In this document: positions 8,022 to 18,210 of the stretch, one piece after another
How positions within the stretch are numbered: the first letter of the stretch is position 1
How the letters are laid out: every line of letters begins with the position of its first letter
Assembly (NCBI RefSeq): GCF_030297595.1
Contig: NZ_AP028138.1
Coordinates: 930,001 to 994,000, forward strand
Reading direction: 5' to 3'
Length of the DNA stretch: 64,000 nucleotides
Source of the DNA: Polynucleobacter sp. HIN7
GTDB taxonomy: Bacteria; Pseudomonadota; Gammaproteobacteria; Burkholderiales; Burkholderiaceae
Translations under genes and position numbers: made by a program
The notes under the pieces: generated by a model
What the model was told of the DNA's origin: nothing
The model's database searches: none
Seen by the model: only the letters and a program-made list of their open reading frames with translations

Positions 8022-9126
8022 GGTTCATCTTCAGCAAACGCTTCCCAACCCCCTGTCGATTCAGCTAGAGATTGATGCCGGTGAAGTTCATGCCTTAGTG
8101 GGCCCCTCGGGCAGCGGCAAGACCAGTATCTTGCGTTCCATTGCCGGCCTTCACCATCCGGAGTTTGCTTACATTGAATGCGATCATCAGGTCTGGCTCA
8201 ATCGTGATCCGGCCCGTGGGCCTATGATCATCTTGCCACCCAATCAACGCTCATGCGGATTCTTATTCCAACAATACGCTCTTTTTCCCCATCTCAGCGC
8301 CCTCGATAACGTATGTATGGCGCTTTACAACGCCATCAGCGATCCACAAAAGCGTAGGGCTGAAGCTCAGCGTTGGCTCGATGAACTCAATATTGGCGAA
8401 CTTGGAGAGCGCTTACCCAAACAGTTATCGGGTGGGCAGCAACAACGTGTTGCTCTGGCGCGCGCCTTAGCACGTTCACCCAAGATGCTTTTGCTCGATG
8501 AGCCTTTCTCAGCAATCGATATACCGACTCGCCAGAAACTGTATCAAACGCTGGCTGAGCTTCGCAAGCAACTCAACATCCCCATCATCTTGGTCACGCA
8601 CGATCTGCGTGAGGCCCATTTATTAGCCGACCGCATCACCGTGCTCGATCACGGTGTGGGTTTACAAACCGCGAACCCACAATCCTTATTTACTAAGCCC
8701 CGTAATGCACGTGTTGCCCAGCTCGTTGGCATCCCTAATCTCTTTCATGGGGTGTTTAATGGCGGCACTCTGTCGTGGGGTTCAAGCCCCTGGACCTTTC
8801 AAGTGATTGATAAAGGTCGCATTCCACCCAATGCTCAAGTAGCATGGGTGATTCCTCAAGAGGGGCTCAGTGTGCACATCAACCCAGACAGCCATCGCAT
8901 TCCGTGTCGCGTTAACGCCATCAGTGCTTTGGGTCAGATTGCACTCATTGAGTTCTCGATCGATGGTTTGAATGAACTCTTAACATGGGAAGCTTCTGCT
9001 GCAGAAGTGAAGCGTTTAGGTTTGGAACGAGATGCGCAGGTGTATCTCGAGCTCGATTGCAAGCTGATTCATATCATGCCGCTGCGCCCAATTAACGACC
9101 CGCGACGTTTTGTTGGTGTTACTTAA
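8014..9126 (+). CDS. modC: Molybdate ABC transporter ATPase ModC
   Basis: ModC powers molybdate import. Motifs in order are Walker A GPSGSGKT (residues 30-37), a Q-loop, signature LSGGQQQR (138-145), Walker B LLLDEP (159-164) and a switch His in VTHDLREAH. A C-terminal TOBE-like region follows. I choose the GTG at 8014 (370 residues), which overlaps the modB stop codon and follows a GGGGCG site; an upstream in-frame ATG would add 19 residues that encroach on modB. It ends directly against the convergent metZ stop. Other small-anion importers use similar ATPases, so molybdate rests partly on ModB. Confidence 0.85.
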   Translation: MLKVHLQQTLPNPLSIQLEIDAGEVHALVGPSGSGKTSILRSIAGLHHPEFAYIECDHQVWLNRDPARGPMIILPPNQRSCGFLFQQYALFPHLSALDNVCMALYNAISDPQKRRAEAQRWLDELNIGELGERLPKQLSGGQQQRVALARALARSPKMLLLDEPFSAIDIPTRQKLYQTLAELRKQLNIPIILVTHDLREAHLLADRITVLDHGVGLQTANPQSLFTKPRNARVAQLVGIPNLFHGVFNGGTLSWGSSPWTFQVIDKGRIPPNAQVAWVIPQEGLSVHINPDSHRIPCRVNAISALGQIALIEFSIDGLNELLTWEASAAEVKRLGLERDAQVYLELDCKLIHIMPLRPINDPRRFVGVT

Positions 9127-10332
9127 TTACTTCTTTAATCCAGCCGATAGGTCGCGCTTGAGATCGTCAATGTTCTCAAGGCCAACGGCAATCCGGACTA
9201 GACCATCAACAATGCCGGCGTCTTTACGTGCTTGCGGTGTAATACGAGCGTGGGTCGTACTGGCTGGATGTGTAATCGTAGTACGCGTATCGCCAAGGTT
9301 TGCTGTGATGGAGCATAAACGTGTTTGATTAATGAGCTTATACGCCGCTTTCTTGCCACCCTTCAGAACAAATGACACAATCGGGCCACCTGCTTTTTGC
9401 TGGCGCTTTGCCAAGGCATGCTGCGGATGGCTCTTCAGACCTGGGTGATACACGCGCTCGACTCCAATTTGTTTCTCTAACCACTGCGCCAATGCTAGAG
9501 CATTCGCACTTTGCGCTTGCATTCTCAGCTCTAAGGTCTCGAGCCCTTTCAAAAAGATCCAGGCATTAAACGCGGAGAGCGTGGGACCCGCGGTACGAAC
9601 AAAAGGAAATACTTTACCCATGACGAAATCACGACTACCCACAATTGCCCCGCCGACGACCCGCCCTTGCCCATCAAGATACTTGGTCGCTGAATGAATC
9701 ACCACATCTGCACCGAGCGCCAAAGGCTTTTGTAAGGCCGGGGTACAAAAACAGTTATCCACTACCAATAGCGCTTTGGCTTTCTTAGCAATCTTCGCAA
9801 TTCCCGCAATATCCGCAATCTCCGTTAAGGGATTGGACGGAGTCTCTAGATAAAAGAGCTTGGTATTGCTTTGTACCGCTGCTTGCCAAGCCTTCAGGTC
9901 AGCAATTGCCACATAGCTTGTCGTAATGCTAAAGCGACTCAGAATTGATGAGAACAGCTGGGTGGTTGCACCAAACACAGATTTTGAGCACACGACATGA
10001 TCACCTGCTTGCAGATGCGCCATCGCCGTGGTCAAAATGGCGGCCATTCCAGAGGATGTGGCAATGCATGCCTCGCCACCTTCGAGTGCCGCAAGACGGT
10101 CCTGAAACATACTGACCGTTGGATTGGTAAACCGTGAATAGATAAATCCTTGATCGGCATGGGCAAAGCCATGCTCTGCCTCTTCGGCTGAGTTAAAACA
10201 AAAGCTGGAGGTCAAGAACATCGCCTCCGAGTGCTCCTGATAATCGCTTGAACGACGAGTACCAGCTCGAACCGCTAGGGTCTCAGGTGCCAAGGTTTTG
10301 AGATTAGGTTTAGGCCGTATGGATTTTTTCAT
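9127..10332 (-). CDS. metZ: O-succinylhomoserine sulfhydrylase
   Basis: MetZ makes homocysteine from O-succinylhomoserine and sulfide by direct sulfhydrylation, in methionine synthesis. The 401-residue protein is a Cys/Met-metabolism PLP enzyme: YSRFTNPT near residue 65, SSGMAAI near 93, and the PLP lysine K217 in SATKYLDGQ. The opening LAPETLAVRAGTRRS is typical of MetZ rather than cystathionine gamma-synthase. It follows purF by 70 bp in the same direction. The leader contains a TGACAG/CTGTCA inverted repeat with a 12-nt loop that may be chance. Confidence 0.9.
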   Translation of the reverse strand: MKKSIRPKPNLKTLAPETLAVRAGTRRSSDYQEHSEAMFLTSSFCFNSAEEAEHGFAHADQGFIYSRFTNPTVSMFQDRLAALEGGEACIATSSGMAAILTTAMAHLQAGDHVVCSKSVFGATTQLFSSILSRFSITTSYVAIADLKAWQAAVQSNTKLFYLETPSNPLTEIADIAGIAKIAKKAKALLVVDNCFCTPALQKPLALGADVVIHSATKYLDGQGRVVGGAIVGSRDFVMGKVFPFVRTAGPTLSAFNAWIFLKGLETLELRMQAQSANALALAQWLEKQIGVERVYHPGLKSHPQHALAKRQQKAGGPIVSFVLKGGKKAAYKLINQTRLCSITANLGDTRTTITHPASTTHARITPQARKDAGIVDGLVRIAVGLENIDDLKRDLSAGLKK

Positions 10333-10402
10333 AACAGATCAAGTTTGACAGGTAAATGACGGGCTGTCACGCAGAGCATGCTGCAAATGCCACGACTGTT
10401 GT

Positions 10403-11941
10403 TTAGTCTCCGTTGGCTAAATGCAAATGCAGTTGTGAGCGTGCAAAGTCACTAGGGTCGCTCTTGCGATCCTCTTCCTTGTTTGCAATATTACGTGCTG
10501 CCTCGAGTGCATCCAAATAAGCCTCGGTGATATCGCCCGTAATGTAATGGCCATCAAAGCACGATGCCTCAAAATTTTTGATATTGGGATTAATGTCTTG
10601 GACCGCTTTTTTCATATCCTCAACGCTTTGATAAATCAGCTGATCGGCTCCGATGAGATCATTAATTTCGTCATGGGTGCGGCCATACGCAACCAGCTCA
10701 CTGCGGGTTGGCATATCAATGCCGTAGACATTGGGAAAGCGCACTGGCGGTGCAGCAGATGCAAAGATCACCTTCTTGGCTCCTGACTCACGCGCCATCT
10801 GCACAATCTCATACGAGGTGGTGCCGCGCACAATCGAATCATCGACAATTAAGACGGTCTTATCCTTAAACTCAATCCGCATCGCATTTAACTTCTGACG
10901 CACAGACTTTTTGCGTACCGCTTGACCAGGCATGATGAAGGTGCGACCGATGTAGCGATTCTTAAAAAATCCTTCACGATAGGAGATGCCTAAGCGCTTT
11001 GCCACTTGAAGTGCAGCCGGTCGACTCGAGTCAGGGATTGGCATCACCACATCGATCTTACTAACGTCGGTCTCCGCCCGAATCTTCTCGGCCAAGTAGT
11101 CACCCATGCGCATGCGAACGTTGTACACGGTCACGCCATCAATGGTTGAATCGGGACGAGCCAAGTAGACATACTCAAAAATACATGGATTAAGACTAGC
11201 ATTGGGTGCGCACTGCCGCGTATGAAAGTTTCCATCGAGATCAATGTAGATCGCCTCACCCGGCGCCACATCCCGCACGAAGGTGTAGCCCAATCCTTCC
11301 AGCGCAACCGACTCGGAAGCCAACATCCATTCCGGCCCATCGGGTGTATCGACCTTACCGATGCATAAAGGACGAATCCCAAAAGGATCCCGAAATGCTA
11401 ACAAACCAAATCCAGCAATGAGAGACACCACTGCGTAGGATCCCTTCACCCGTTTGTTAAGGCCTGCGACGGCTTTAAAGATCGAGTCATCATCCAAGGC
11501 AGCACTGTTGGTCTCTTTTTGTAACTCATCAGCGAGGACATTGAGTAAGACCTCGGTATCGGAGCTAGTATTAATATGGCGGCGATCACGATAAGCCATT
11601 TCACTCCGCAGCATAGGGGCATTGGTTAGGTTGCCGTTATGCGCCAAGATAATGCCAAAGGGTGCGCTGACATAAAACGGTTGTGCCTCCTCTTCACTGC
11701 TAGCCGAACCAGCAGTGGGATAGCGCACCTGGCCGATGCCTGCATTGCCTACAAGACTGCGCATATTGCGAGTGCGGAATACATCGCGCACCAAGCCATT
11801 GGCCTTATGCATCGCAAACGAATTACCGTTCATGGTGGCAATCCCGGCTGCGTCCTGGCCGCGATGTTGCAGCAGGAGCAAGGCGTCATATAAGAGTTGA
11901 TTTACAGGTCGATGCGAAATCGTTCCGACAACACCACACAT
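10403..11941 (-). CDS. purF: Amidophosphoribosyltransferase
   Basis: PurF makes 5-phosphoribosylamine from PRPP and glutamine, the committed step of purine synthesis. The 512-residue protein begins MCGVVG, so Cys2 becomes the N-terminal nucleophile after Met removal. The glutaminase domain has QHRGQDAAG and HNGNL, and the PRPP-binding loop VLIVDDSIVRGTTS lies at residues 363-376. It lies 2 bp after cvpA, the usual cvpA-purF arrangement, and upstream of metZ. Confidence 0.97.
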   Translation of the reverse strand: MCGVVGTISHRPVNQLLYDALLLLQHRGQDAAGIATMNGNSFAMHKANGLVRDVFRTRNMRSLVGNAGIGQVRYPTAGSASSEEEAQPFYVSAPFGIILAHNGNLTNAPMLRSEMAYRDRRHINTSSDTEVLLNVLADELQKETNSAALDDDSIFKAVAGLNKRVKGSYAVVSLIAGFGLLAFRDPFGIRPLCIGKVDTPDGPEWMLASESVALEGLGYTFVRDVAPGEAIYIDLDGNFHTRQCAPNASLNPCIFEYVYLARPDSTIDGVTVYNVRMRMGDYLAEKIRAETDVSKIDVVMPIPDSSRPAALQVAKRLGISYREGFFKNRYIGRTFIMPGQAVRKKSVRQKLNAMRIEFKDKTVLIVDDSIVRGTTSYEIVQMARESGAKKVIFASAAPPVRFPNVYGIDMPTRSELVAYGRTHDEINDLIGADQLIYQSVEDMKKAVQDINPNIKNFEASCFDGHYITGDITEAYLDALEAARNIANKEEDRKSDPSDFARSQLHLHLANGD

Positions 11942-11943
11942 AG

Positions 11944-12495
11944 TTAGCCCCCTGCCGATCGGGAACGATCGGTCATTGAAATTGCATTTAACTGCTTTGC
12001 CCAGTTTTCAGGCAACCATGAACGGATTAGGCCCGTTCCCTGTTCAAGCACTGGCCGAATTGCAGAAGCTTGCCATGCCTGCGTCTCCTGCGCACCAGTG
12101 AGCGCCCCCAGCGTGCTCAATACAACCAGTACCAAGGCGCCCCGCACAAAACCAAACAATAATCCAAAGAAACGATCAACCAAGGTAAGCCCAGCGCTCG
12201 AGAGTAAGGACTGAAAGGCGCGAGCCAATAACCCAGCGGCAATGAGGACGGCAACAAAGATGAGTAGGAAAGCAGCGGCTAAGCGCGCGGTCTCATTGGG
12301 AATAAATGCCGAGAGCCATTCGGTCGCCAAATAATTACAGAAATGGTAAGCGAGCCACGCAGCAGCAAACCAAGATGCGAGCGCAATGATCTCCCGAAAA
12401 AATCCGCGCCACAAGCCAATCACTGCTGAAACTATCAAGATGCCAATCGCAAAGTAATCTAAGGTTGTTAGTTGGATGGCGCCGAGTGACTGCAT
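11944..12495 (-). CDS. cvpA: CvpA family membrane protein
   Basis: CvpA is a small inner-membrane protein named for colicin V production. The 183 residues contain about four hydrophobic helices (starting at DYFAIGILIVSAVIGLWRGF) with the family's glycine-rich first helix. It lies between the SPOR protein and purF with 2 bp gaps on each side, which fits cotranscription. Confidence 0.92.
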   Translation of the reverse strand: MQSLGAIQLTTLDYFAIGILIVSAVIGLWRGFFREIIALASWFAAAWLAYHFCNYLATEWLSAFIPNETARLAAAFLLIFVAVLIAAGLLARAFQSLLSSAGLTLVDRFFGLLFGFVRGALVLVVLSTLGALTGAQETQAWQASAIRPVLEQGTGLIRSWLPENWAKQLNAISMTDRSRSAGG

Positions 12496-12497
12496 GA

Positions 12498-13262
12498 TTA
12501 ACTCTTATTCAGCTCAACGATGCGAGGGCTTAAGCCAAGGGAGCGGATTCGTTTCTCGGCCGACTCTGCCGCCTCGCGCTCCGAAAATGGGCCAGCTCTT
12601 AGCAAATAGAGCTTGACGCCCTCGGCGTTATTACGGGTTAAAACGTAATACGGAATCTTGTTCTCTTTTAACTTAGCAACCCAACCATTGGCACGCTCCT
12701 CAGAAGCAAAGGCCCCAATCTGAATCACAAACTTGCCATTGGCTGCTACCTTGGCATCAGCTGCGCCAGCAGGCTCTTTGCTGGTGCTCACCAATTCTTC
12801 ACCCGGTGCTAAACCTAAACTTTTATTTGGGGCATTCGAAGTTGCTGGGGCTGGGCTAGCTGGTTTTGGCGCTGCCACCGGAGGGCTCGCAGGGGCTGCT
12901 GGCGCAAGCTCAGGTTTTGGTTCTGCTTTCACTTCCACCGGTGGTTTTTTATCAGGTTCGGCATTGAGCACACCAGCTGCAGGATTAGGCAAGTTACTCA
13001 CAATTTGCACCGTGATGTCATTAGCGACTGGTTTGGGTTGTTGATCCAAAATCTGCGGCAAGCCAATCACTGCAATTAATACCAGCGTAGCAGCACCGAT
13101 TAAGCGGTGACGAGCACGTTGCTTTTCAGGGTCCTCGGTCAGCGCAAGGTCTTCTCCATTATCTTCAGCAGACTTTGCGCGCTTTGCTAGGGTGCGACGA
13201 GCCAGGGGCTCAATTTTTTGGGGGGCAGGCTTGCGTCGAAACAGATTCGATAAGAAGGTCAT
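12498..13262 (-). CDS. SPOR-domain membrane protein, DedD-like
   Basis: This 254-residue protein has a short basic cytoplasmic N-terminus, one transmembrane helix (about residues 54-72), a long Pro/Ala/Lys-rich periplasmic linker, and a C-terminal SPOR domain (from KFVIQIGAFASEERA to RIVELNKS). SPOR domains bind denuded septal peptidoglycan, so a role at the division site is likely. It lies 3 bp after folC and 2 bp before cvpA, the same context as dedD in other proteobacteria. Confidence 0.85.
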   Translation of the reverse strand: MTFLSNLFRRKPAPQKIEPLARRTLAKRAKSAEDNGEDLALTEDPEKQRARHRLIGAATLVLIAVIGLPQILDQQPKPVANDITVQIVSNLPNPAAGVLNAEPDKKPPVEVKAEPKPELAPAAPASPPVAAPKPASPAPATSNAPNKSLGLAPGEELVSTSKEPAGAADAKVAANGKFVIQIGAFASEERANGWVAKLKENKIPYYVLTRNNAEGVKLYLLRAGPFSEREAAESAEKRIRSLGLSPRIVELNKS

Positions 13263-13265
13263 GGA

Positions 13266-14570
13266 TCAATGTGCCTGGTTATTTCGATAAGCCATTACGC
13301 CTGCAACGGTATAGAAGGATCCGAAGACTGTAATTCTATCACCCTCACCTGCTTTATCCAATGCCGCTTGATAGGCAGCTCCTGGATTTGGGAACACTAA
13401 GGCTTCTTTGTTGAGAGCCTGCAAGCGTTTTACAAGATCGTGCGCTGAGGCAGCTCTTGGCGTTGGTAAATCGGTGCAATACCAATAATCAACGATATCT
13501 AACATTGGTTTGAGTACACCTTCAATGTCTTTATCGGCCATTGCCCCGAACACGGCATAGGTGTATGGGTGATATGCCATAGCTTCAATACTTTGAGCCA
13601 AGGTCGCTGCCGCATGCGGATTATGGGCAACATCTAATACCACGGTGGGCTTGCCTGGCAGAACCTGAAAGCGTCCAGGTAACTCCACCAGCGCTAAGCC
13701 ATTCCGAATATCCTGAGCGCTAACCGGTAATCGATCATGCAAGGCCATCAATGCAGCAATTACTGCTGAAGCATTGAGAAGTTGATTAGCGCCCCGTAAT
13801 GCAGGATAGCCAAGACCACTAAAGCGCTTACCCCGTCCCGACCAACCCCATTGCTGTTGATCGCCCGTAAATGAATAATCCTTGCCCATCAGGTAGAGGT
13901 CAGCACCAATCTCCTTAGCGTGATTGATCAAAGACGTGGGAGGCATCGGATCACCGCAGATTGCAATCGCCTTGGGTCGGAAGATACCTGCTTTCTCAAA
14001 AGCGATCGCCTCACGGGTATTACCTAAATAAGCCATGTGATCCAAATCAATACTGGTCACAATCGCGCAATCCGCATCGACAATATTGACCGCATCGAGT
14101 CGCCCGCCCATCCCGACCTCTAAGATCGCAGCATCAACCTTCGCATTGGCAAAGAGATCCATGATTGCTAAAGTGGTGAACTCAAAATATGTGAGGGTTG
14201 GTGGATCACTCAATCGACAACGCGCCTGTTCAACTCGCTCAAAGGCGTTTAGTAAATCAGCATCACCGACATCAGCCCCATTGATTCTGGCGCGCTCGTT
14301 AAATCGCAAGAGATGGGGTGATGTATGACAGGCTACCTTATATCCGGCCGCCAGTAAGATACTTTCTAGAAATGCACAAGTCGAACCTTTGCCATTCGTT
14401 CCGCCCACCGTAATCACGGGGCATGGAAACTTCAGTCCCAGCGATTCCTTGACCCGGGTAATACGGCCAAGTCCCATATCGATTCCTACTCGATGCGCAG
14501 TCTCCAAGTGGGATAACCACTCGTCTAGGTTTGTAAATAGAATTGGTTGGCTCTGCTGGGGTTCAAGCAC
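13266..14570 (-). CDS. folC: Bifunctional dihydrofolate/folylpolyglutamate synthase
   Basis: FolC ligates glutamate to dihydropteroate and then to folates, an ATP-dependent Mur-ligase-like reaction. The 434-residue protein has the P-loop GGTNGKGST at residues 56-64, the Mur-ligase core EVGMGGRLDAVN and a C-terminal ligase domain (DVAHNPHAA). It lies 3 bp after accD and 3 bp before the SPOR gene, so it belongs to the same transcript. Confidence 0.95.
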   Translation of the reverse strand: MLEPQQSQPILFTNLDEWLSHLETAHRVGIDMGLGRITRVKESLGLKFPCPVITVGGTNGKGSTCAFLESILLAAGYKVACHTSPHLLRFNERARINGADVGDADLLNAFERVEQARCRLSDPPTLTYFEFTTLAIMDLFANAKVDAAILEVGMGGRLDAVNIVDADCAIVTSIDLDHMAYLGNTREAIAFEKAGIFRPKAIAICGDPMPPTSLINHAKEIGADLYLMGKDYSFTGDQQQWGWSGRGKRFSGLGYPALRGANQLLNASAVIAALMALHDRLPVSAQDIRNGLALVELPGRFQVLPGKPTVVLDVAHNPHAAATLAQSIEAMAYHPYTYAVFGAMADKDIEGVLKPMLDIVDYWYCTDLPTPRAASAHDLVKRLQALNKEALVFPNPGAAYQAALDKAGEGDRITVFGSFYTVAGVMAYRNNQAH

Positions 14571-14573
14571 GAC

Positions 14574-15476
14574 TTAGCTCGAACTATTAGTTTGCAGCAA
14601 TTGCTTCGGTAGCTTCTCAGCCGGGATCCTTTGCAATAAGGCGAGTAATTTTGCGAGCTCGGCACGCATCTGACGACGGTCAACAATCATGTCGATACCG
14701 CCCTTTTGCATCAGAAACTCGGAGCGCTGAAATCCTTCGGGTAATTTCTCACGCACGGTTTGCTCAATCACGCGCGGACCGGCAAAGCCAATCAAGGCCT
14801 TTGGTTCAGCTATCACCACATCGCCCATGAATGCAAAACTGGCTGAGATACCCCCCATCGTAGGATCGGTTAGAACGCTAATGTAGGGCAAGCCCGCTTG
14901 CGAGAGCTTAGTTAGCATCGAGTTTGTTTTGGCCATTTGCAGGAGTGATAACAAGCTCTCCTGCATGCGTGCGCCGCCAGTTGCTGTTATACAAATGAAG
15001 GCGCATTTTTTCTGGATGGCCTCTTGAACACCCCGCACAAAGCGCTCACCCACTACCGAGCCCATCGAGCCACCCATGTACTCAAACTCAAAACACGCCA
15101 CCACTGCAGGAATGGATTCAATCTTGCCAGCAATTACTACTAGGGCTTCTGATTCACCCGATGCATCACTGGCTTGCTTTAAACGATCGGGGTATTTTTT
15201 ACTATCTTTGAACTTGAGAGCATCAACCGGATACACTGATTCACCAATTTCAACGCGAGGCTTAGGATCTAATAAATGATCAAGGCGTTTGCGCGCATTG
15301 ATGCGCATATGGTGGGAGCACTTTGGGCAAACCGAAAGATTGGCTTCAATATCGCTGCTGTAAAGAACCGCATCGCACCCGCCACATTTGACCCATAAAC
15401 CCTCGGGGACGGTCTTCCGACTGGCCGGATCGCTTTGTTGGATCTGGGGCGGAAGTATTTTGTCAATCCAGCTCAT
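14574..15476 (-). CDS. accD: Acetyl-CoA carboxylase carboxyltransferase beta subunit
   Basis: AccD is the zinc-containing half of the carboxyltransferase that makes malonyl-CoA. The 300-residue protein has the N-terminal zinc ribbon (C31, C34, C50, C53) and a crotonase-fold body with [10 protein letters not shown] and [11 protein letters not shown]. The gene follows trpA by 19 bp and precedes folC by 3 bp, the common trpFBA-accD-folC string. Confidence 0.97.
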   Translation of the reverse strand: MSWIDKILPPQIQQSDPASRKTVPEGLWVKCGGCDAVLYSSDIEANLSVCPKCSHHMRINARKRLDHLLDPKPRVEIGESVYPVDALKFKDSKKYPDRLKQASDASGESEALVVIAGKIESIPAVVACFEFEYMGGSMGSVVGERFVRGVQEAIQKKCAFICITATGGARMQESLLSLLQMAKTNSMLTKLSQAGLPYISVLTDPTMGGISASFAFMGDVVIAEPKALIGFAGPRVIEQTVREKLPEGFQRSEFLMQKGGIDMIVDRRQMRAELAKLLALLQRIPAEKLPKQLLQTNSSS

Positions 15477-15495
15477 AGCGGTATTGTAACGACCT

Positions 15496-16296
15496 TCAAT
15501 CGTGGTCTAAAGCCTGGCGGATTTCGTGGATAAAGCGCTCAAGCACCACCAACTCTTCACCCTTTTTTGCCTCTTCAAGTAATTGAACAATCCGACTACC
15601 AATCACGACTGCATCAGCTGTTTTAGAAACCGCTTTGGCACTCGCCGCATCCCGAATCCCAAACCCAACGGCAACCGGAATCGAGGTCGCTTGCCGAATC
15701 AGGGGCAATACACTCGCTACATCTTGCGTATTTAAGTTACTTGCACCGGTGACGCCACGCAGCGATACGTAATAGATGTAACCCGCTGCAATTTGTGCGG
15801 CATGATGAATACGTTCTTGACTTGAGGTGGGCGCCAACAAGAAGATTGGATCAATACTCTCACTGCGCATTTGTTTAGCAAACTCTTCGCATTCTTCAGG
15901 TGGATAATCCACAATCAATACACCATCAACGCCAGCTGCTTTAGCAGCTTTTGCAAATACCGCGTGACCCATCTGCTCAACTGGATTGGCGTAACCCATC
16001 AACACCACGGGAGTGTTTTGATTCTTTTGTCGAAACTGCTGCACATTGGCTAAGCATTGCTTGAGTGTTACGCCTTGTGCAAGGGCGCGCTCGGACGAAC
16101 GCTGAATCACAGGGCCATCAGCCATTGGGTCTGAGAAAGGAACGCCCAACTCAATGACATCAGCCCCGCCCTTCACCAAGGCATGCATGACGTCCACGGT
16201 TAAATCAGGATGCGGGTCGCCCGCTGTAACAAAGGGGATCAGCCCTTTTTTATTTTTGGCCTTGAGTTCTGCAAATACGCCAGCAATCTTTGACAT
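15496..16296 (-). CDS. trpA: Tryptophan synthase alpha subunit
   Basis: TrpA cleaves indole-3-glycerol phosphate to indole, which passes through a tunnel to TrpB. The 266-residue TIM barrel has both catalytic acids at the same positions as the E. coli enzyme, E49 ([11 protein letters not shown]) and D60 (MADGPVIQ). The phosphate-binding [10 protein letters not shown] segment is present. It starts 3 bp after trpB. Confidence 0.97.
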   Translation of the reverse strand: MSKIAGVFAELKAKNKKGLIPFVTAGDPHPDLTVDVMHALVKGGADVIELGVPFSDPMADGPVIQRSSERALAQGVTLKQCLANVQQFRQKNQNTPVVLMGYANPVEQMGHAVFAKAAKAAGVDGVLIVDYPPEECEEFAKQMRSESIDPIFLLAPTSSQERIHHAAQIAAGYIYYVSLRGVTGASNLNTQDVASVLPLIRQATSIPVAVGFGIRDAASAKAVSKTADAVVIGSRIVQLLEEAKKGEELVVLERFIHEIRQALDHD

Positions 16297-16299
16297 GAA

Positions 16300-17493
16300 T
16301 TAGCCTTCCGAACCGGTTGCTTGAGCAACGGTATGCATATCTTTATCGCCCCGACCCGAGAGATTAATCAAGATCACTTTATCTTTACTTAAGGTCGGTG
16401 CCAATTTGCAGGCATACGCCACTGCATGAGAAGACTCAAGTGCAGGAATAATGCCCTCAATGCGGCAGCAGTCATGGAAGGCCTTTAACGCATCCTCATC
16501 CGAAATCGCCACATACTCTGCCCGACCCGAATCTTTTAACCACGCATGCTCTGGTCCAACACCGGGGTAGTCCATACCCGCTGACACTGAATGGGTCTCG
16601 GCGATCTGACCGTTCTCATCTTGCAAGAGATAAGTACGATTGCCATGGAGTACGCCCGGTTTGCCGGCGCATAGTGCCGCGGAGTGATCACCGGTACTCA
16701 TGCCGCGACCTGCAGCCTCAACGCCGACCAAACGTACGTTAGGCACATCAATATACGGATAGAAGATGCCCATGGCATTTGATCCACCACCCACGCACGC
16801 TAATACATAGTCGGGCTGGCGACCAATCATCTCTGGCATTTGGACTTTGCACTCTTCTCCAATCACACTCTGAAAATCCCGCACCATCATGGGATAAGGA
16901 TGGGGGCCAGCGACTGTACCAATGATGTAGAAGGTGTTTTCCACATTGGTAACCCAATCGCGCATGGCTTCATTGAGCGCATCTTTGAGCGTTTTACTAC
17001 CTGACTCGACTGGCACCACTTTGGCGCCGAGCAACTTCATGCGATATACATTTTGGGCTTGGCGCGCAACATCGACAGAGCCTTGATAAACCGTGCAGTC
17101 CAGACCAAAGCGAGCACAAATGGTAGCGGTTGCCACGCCGTGTTGACCCGCACCAGTTTCGGCAATGATGCGAGGCTTACCCATGCGCTTAGCCAACATC
17201 GCTTGGCCAATCACATTGTTAATCTTATGAGCTCCGGTATGGTTCAGATCTTCGCGCTTGAGATAAATCTGCGCCCCACCCAATTGCTCACTTAAGCGTT
17301 TAGCGTGGTAGACCGGGGACGGACGACCCACAAAGTGTTTGAGTTCGTAATGAAACTCCTCAATAAATGCTGGGTCATGTTGGTATTTTGCATAGGCTTC
17401 TTTGAGCTCGTTTAAGGCATACATCAATGTCTCAGAGACAAAGATGCCACCATAGGGGCCAAAGTGACCACGTTCATCTGGTTTGTCGTACAT
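16300..17493 (-). CDS. trpB: Tryptophan synthase beta subunit
   Basis: TrpB condenses indole with serine using PLP. I choose the ATG at 17493 (397 residues, [16 protein letters not shown]), which has a GAGGT site 5 bases upstream; the longer frame to 17577 would overlap trpF and adds unconserved residues. The PLP lysine is K90 in GAHKINN, and the phosphate loop [10 protein letters not shown] is present. It lies 31 bp after trpF and 3 bp before trpA. Confidence 0.97.
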   Translation of the reverse strand: MYDKPDERGHFGPYGGIFVSETLMYALNELKEAYAKYQHDPAFIEEFHYELKHFVGRPSPVYHAKRLSEQLGGAQIYLKREDLNHTGAHKINNVIGQAMLAKRMGKPRIIAETGAGQHGVATATICARFGLDCTVYQGSVDVARQAQNVYRMKLLGAKVVPVESGSKTLKDALNEAMRDWVTNVENTFYIIGTVAGPHPYPMMVRDFQSVIGEECKVQMPEMIGRQPDYVLACVGGGSNAMGIFYPYIDVPNVRLVGVEAAGRGMSTGDHSAALCAGKPGVLHGNRTYLLQDENGQIAETHSVSAGMDYPGVGPEHAWLKDSGRAEYVAISDEDALKAFHDCCRIEGIIPALESSHAVAYACKLAPTLSKDKVILINLSGRGDKDMHTVAQATGSEG

Positions 17494-17524
17494 AGGTACC
17501 TCGACTTGGTTTAACGCCTGAGCG

Positions 17525-18208
17525 TTAGGAATAACTGCTTGGATCTGTTTGATCGGCGCTTCGTACTGCATCCGCAAACTGCCTGATTAATACCGGGTCT
17601 TTTACCCCTTTACGAACCTCGACTCCGCTCGAGATATCAACCGCGCAGGGGCGCAGACGAGCGATCGCCTCGCCAACGTTGTGCGAGTTCAATCCACCAC
17701 TCAAAACGACCCGATGCGCGTTTACGTTTGCCCATGTGTCCGGTATTAGGTTCCAATTGAAGGCGGTACCACTACCGCCGTAGCCATCGACGAGTGCATC
17801 TAGCAAAAAGCCGGCGGCATCCCCATATTGTAGGGAAAATTCTGGGAAATTGAAGGACTGGCCAATTCGGGCGGCTTTGATCCAGGGTAGACCCCCTGAA
17901 AGCCGCCGACACTGCTCAGGGGTCTCGTCCCCATGAAATTGCCATAGAGTAATGGCAGCATTCGCCCGAATCTCCTCCATCTGATTGGGGGTGGGATTAA
18001 CCACCAACCCTACAGCATCCATGGAGGCAGGTAATTGGGTAATGAGGGTGCCAGCATCTTCTGGGCTAATCGCTCTAGGGCTTTGGGGATAAAAGACAAA
18101 ACCCACCGCATCGACCTGAGCCGCCACCGCCGCCTCAATATCGGCGGGTGTGCGCAAGCCACAGATCTTGATCCGGGTTCGGTTAGGGGTGAAAGTGAGT
18201 AAGCCCAT
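17525..18208 (-). CDS. trpF: Phosphoribosylanthranilate isomerase
   Basis: TrpF isomerises N-phosphoribosylanthranilate in tryptophan synthesis. The 227-residue TIM barrel has the catalytic Cys in KICGLR (C16), the QFHGDE strand, and the C-terminal [15 protein letters not shown] phosphate site. It starts 2 bp after truA, so it is almost certainly cotranscribed with it. Confidence 0.96.
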   Translation of the reverse strand: MGLLTFTPNRTRIKICGLRTPADIEAAVAAQVDAVGFVFYPQSPRAISPEDAGTLITQLPASMDAVGLVVNPTPNQMEEIRANAAITLWQFHGDETPEQCRRLSGGLPWIKAARIGQSFNFPEFSLQYGDAAGFLLDALVDGYGGSGTAFNWNLIPDTWANVNAHRVVLSGGLNSHNVGEAIARLRPCAVDISSGVEVRKGVKDPVLIRQFADAVRSADQTDPSSYS

Positions 18209-18210
18209 CG

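Noticed and set aside
10346..10369. TGACAG/CTGTCA hairpin in the metZ leader
   Set aside because: A six-base stem with a 12-base loop is too weak to call a riboswitch; no SAM riboswitch features are visible.
17494..17577. 28-residue N-terminal extension of TrpB
   Set aside because: It overlaps trpF and precedes a conserved ATG with a good ribosome site.
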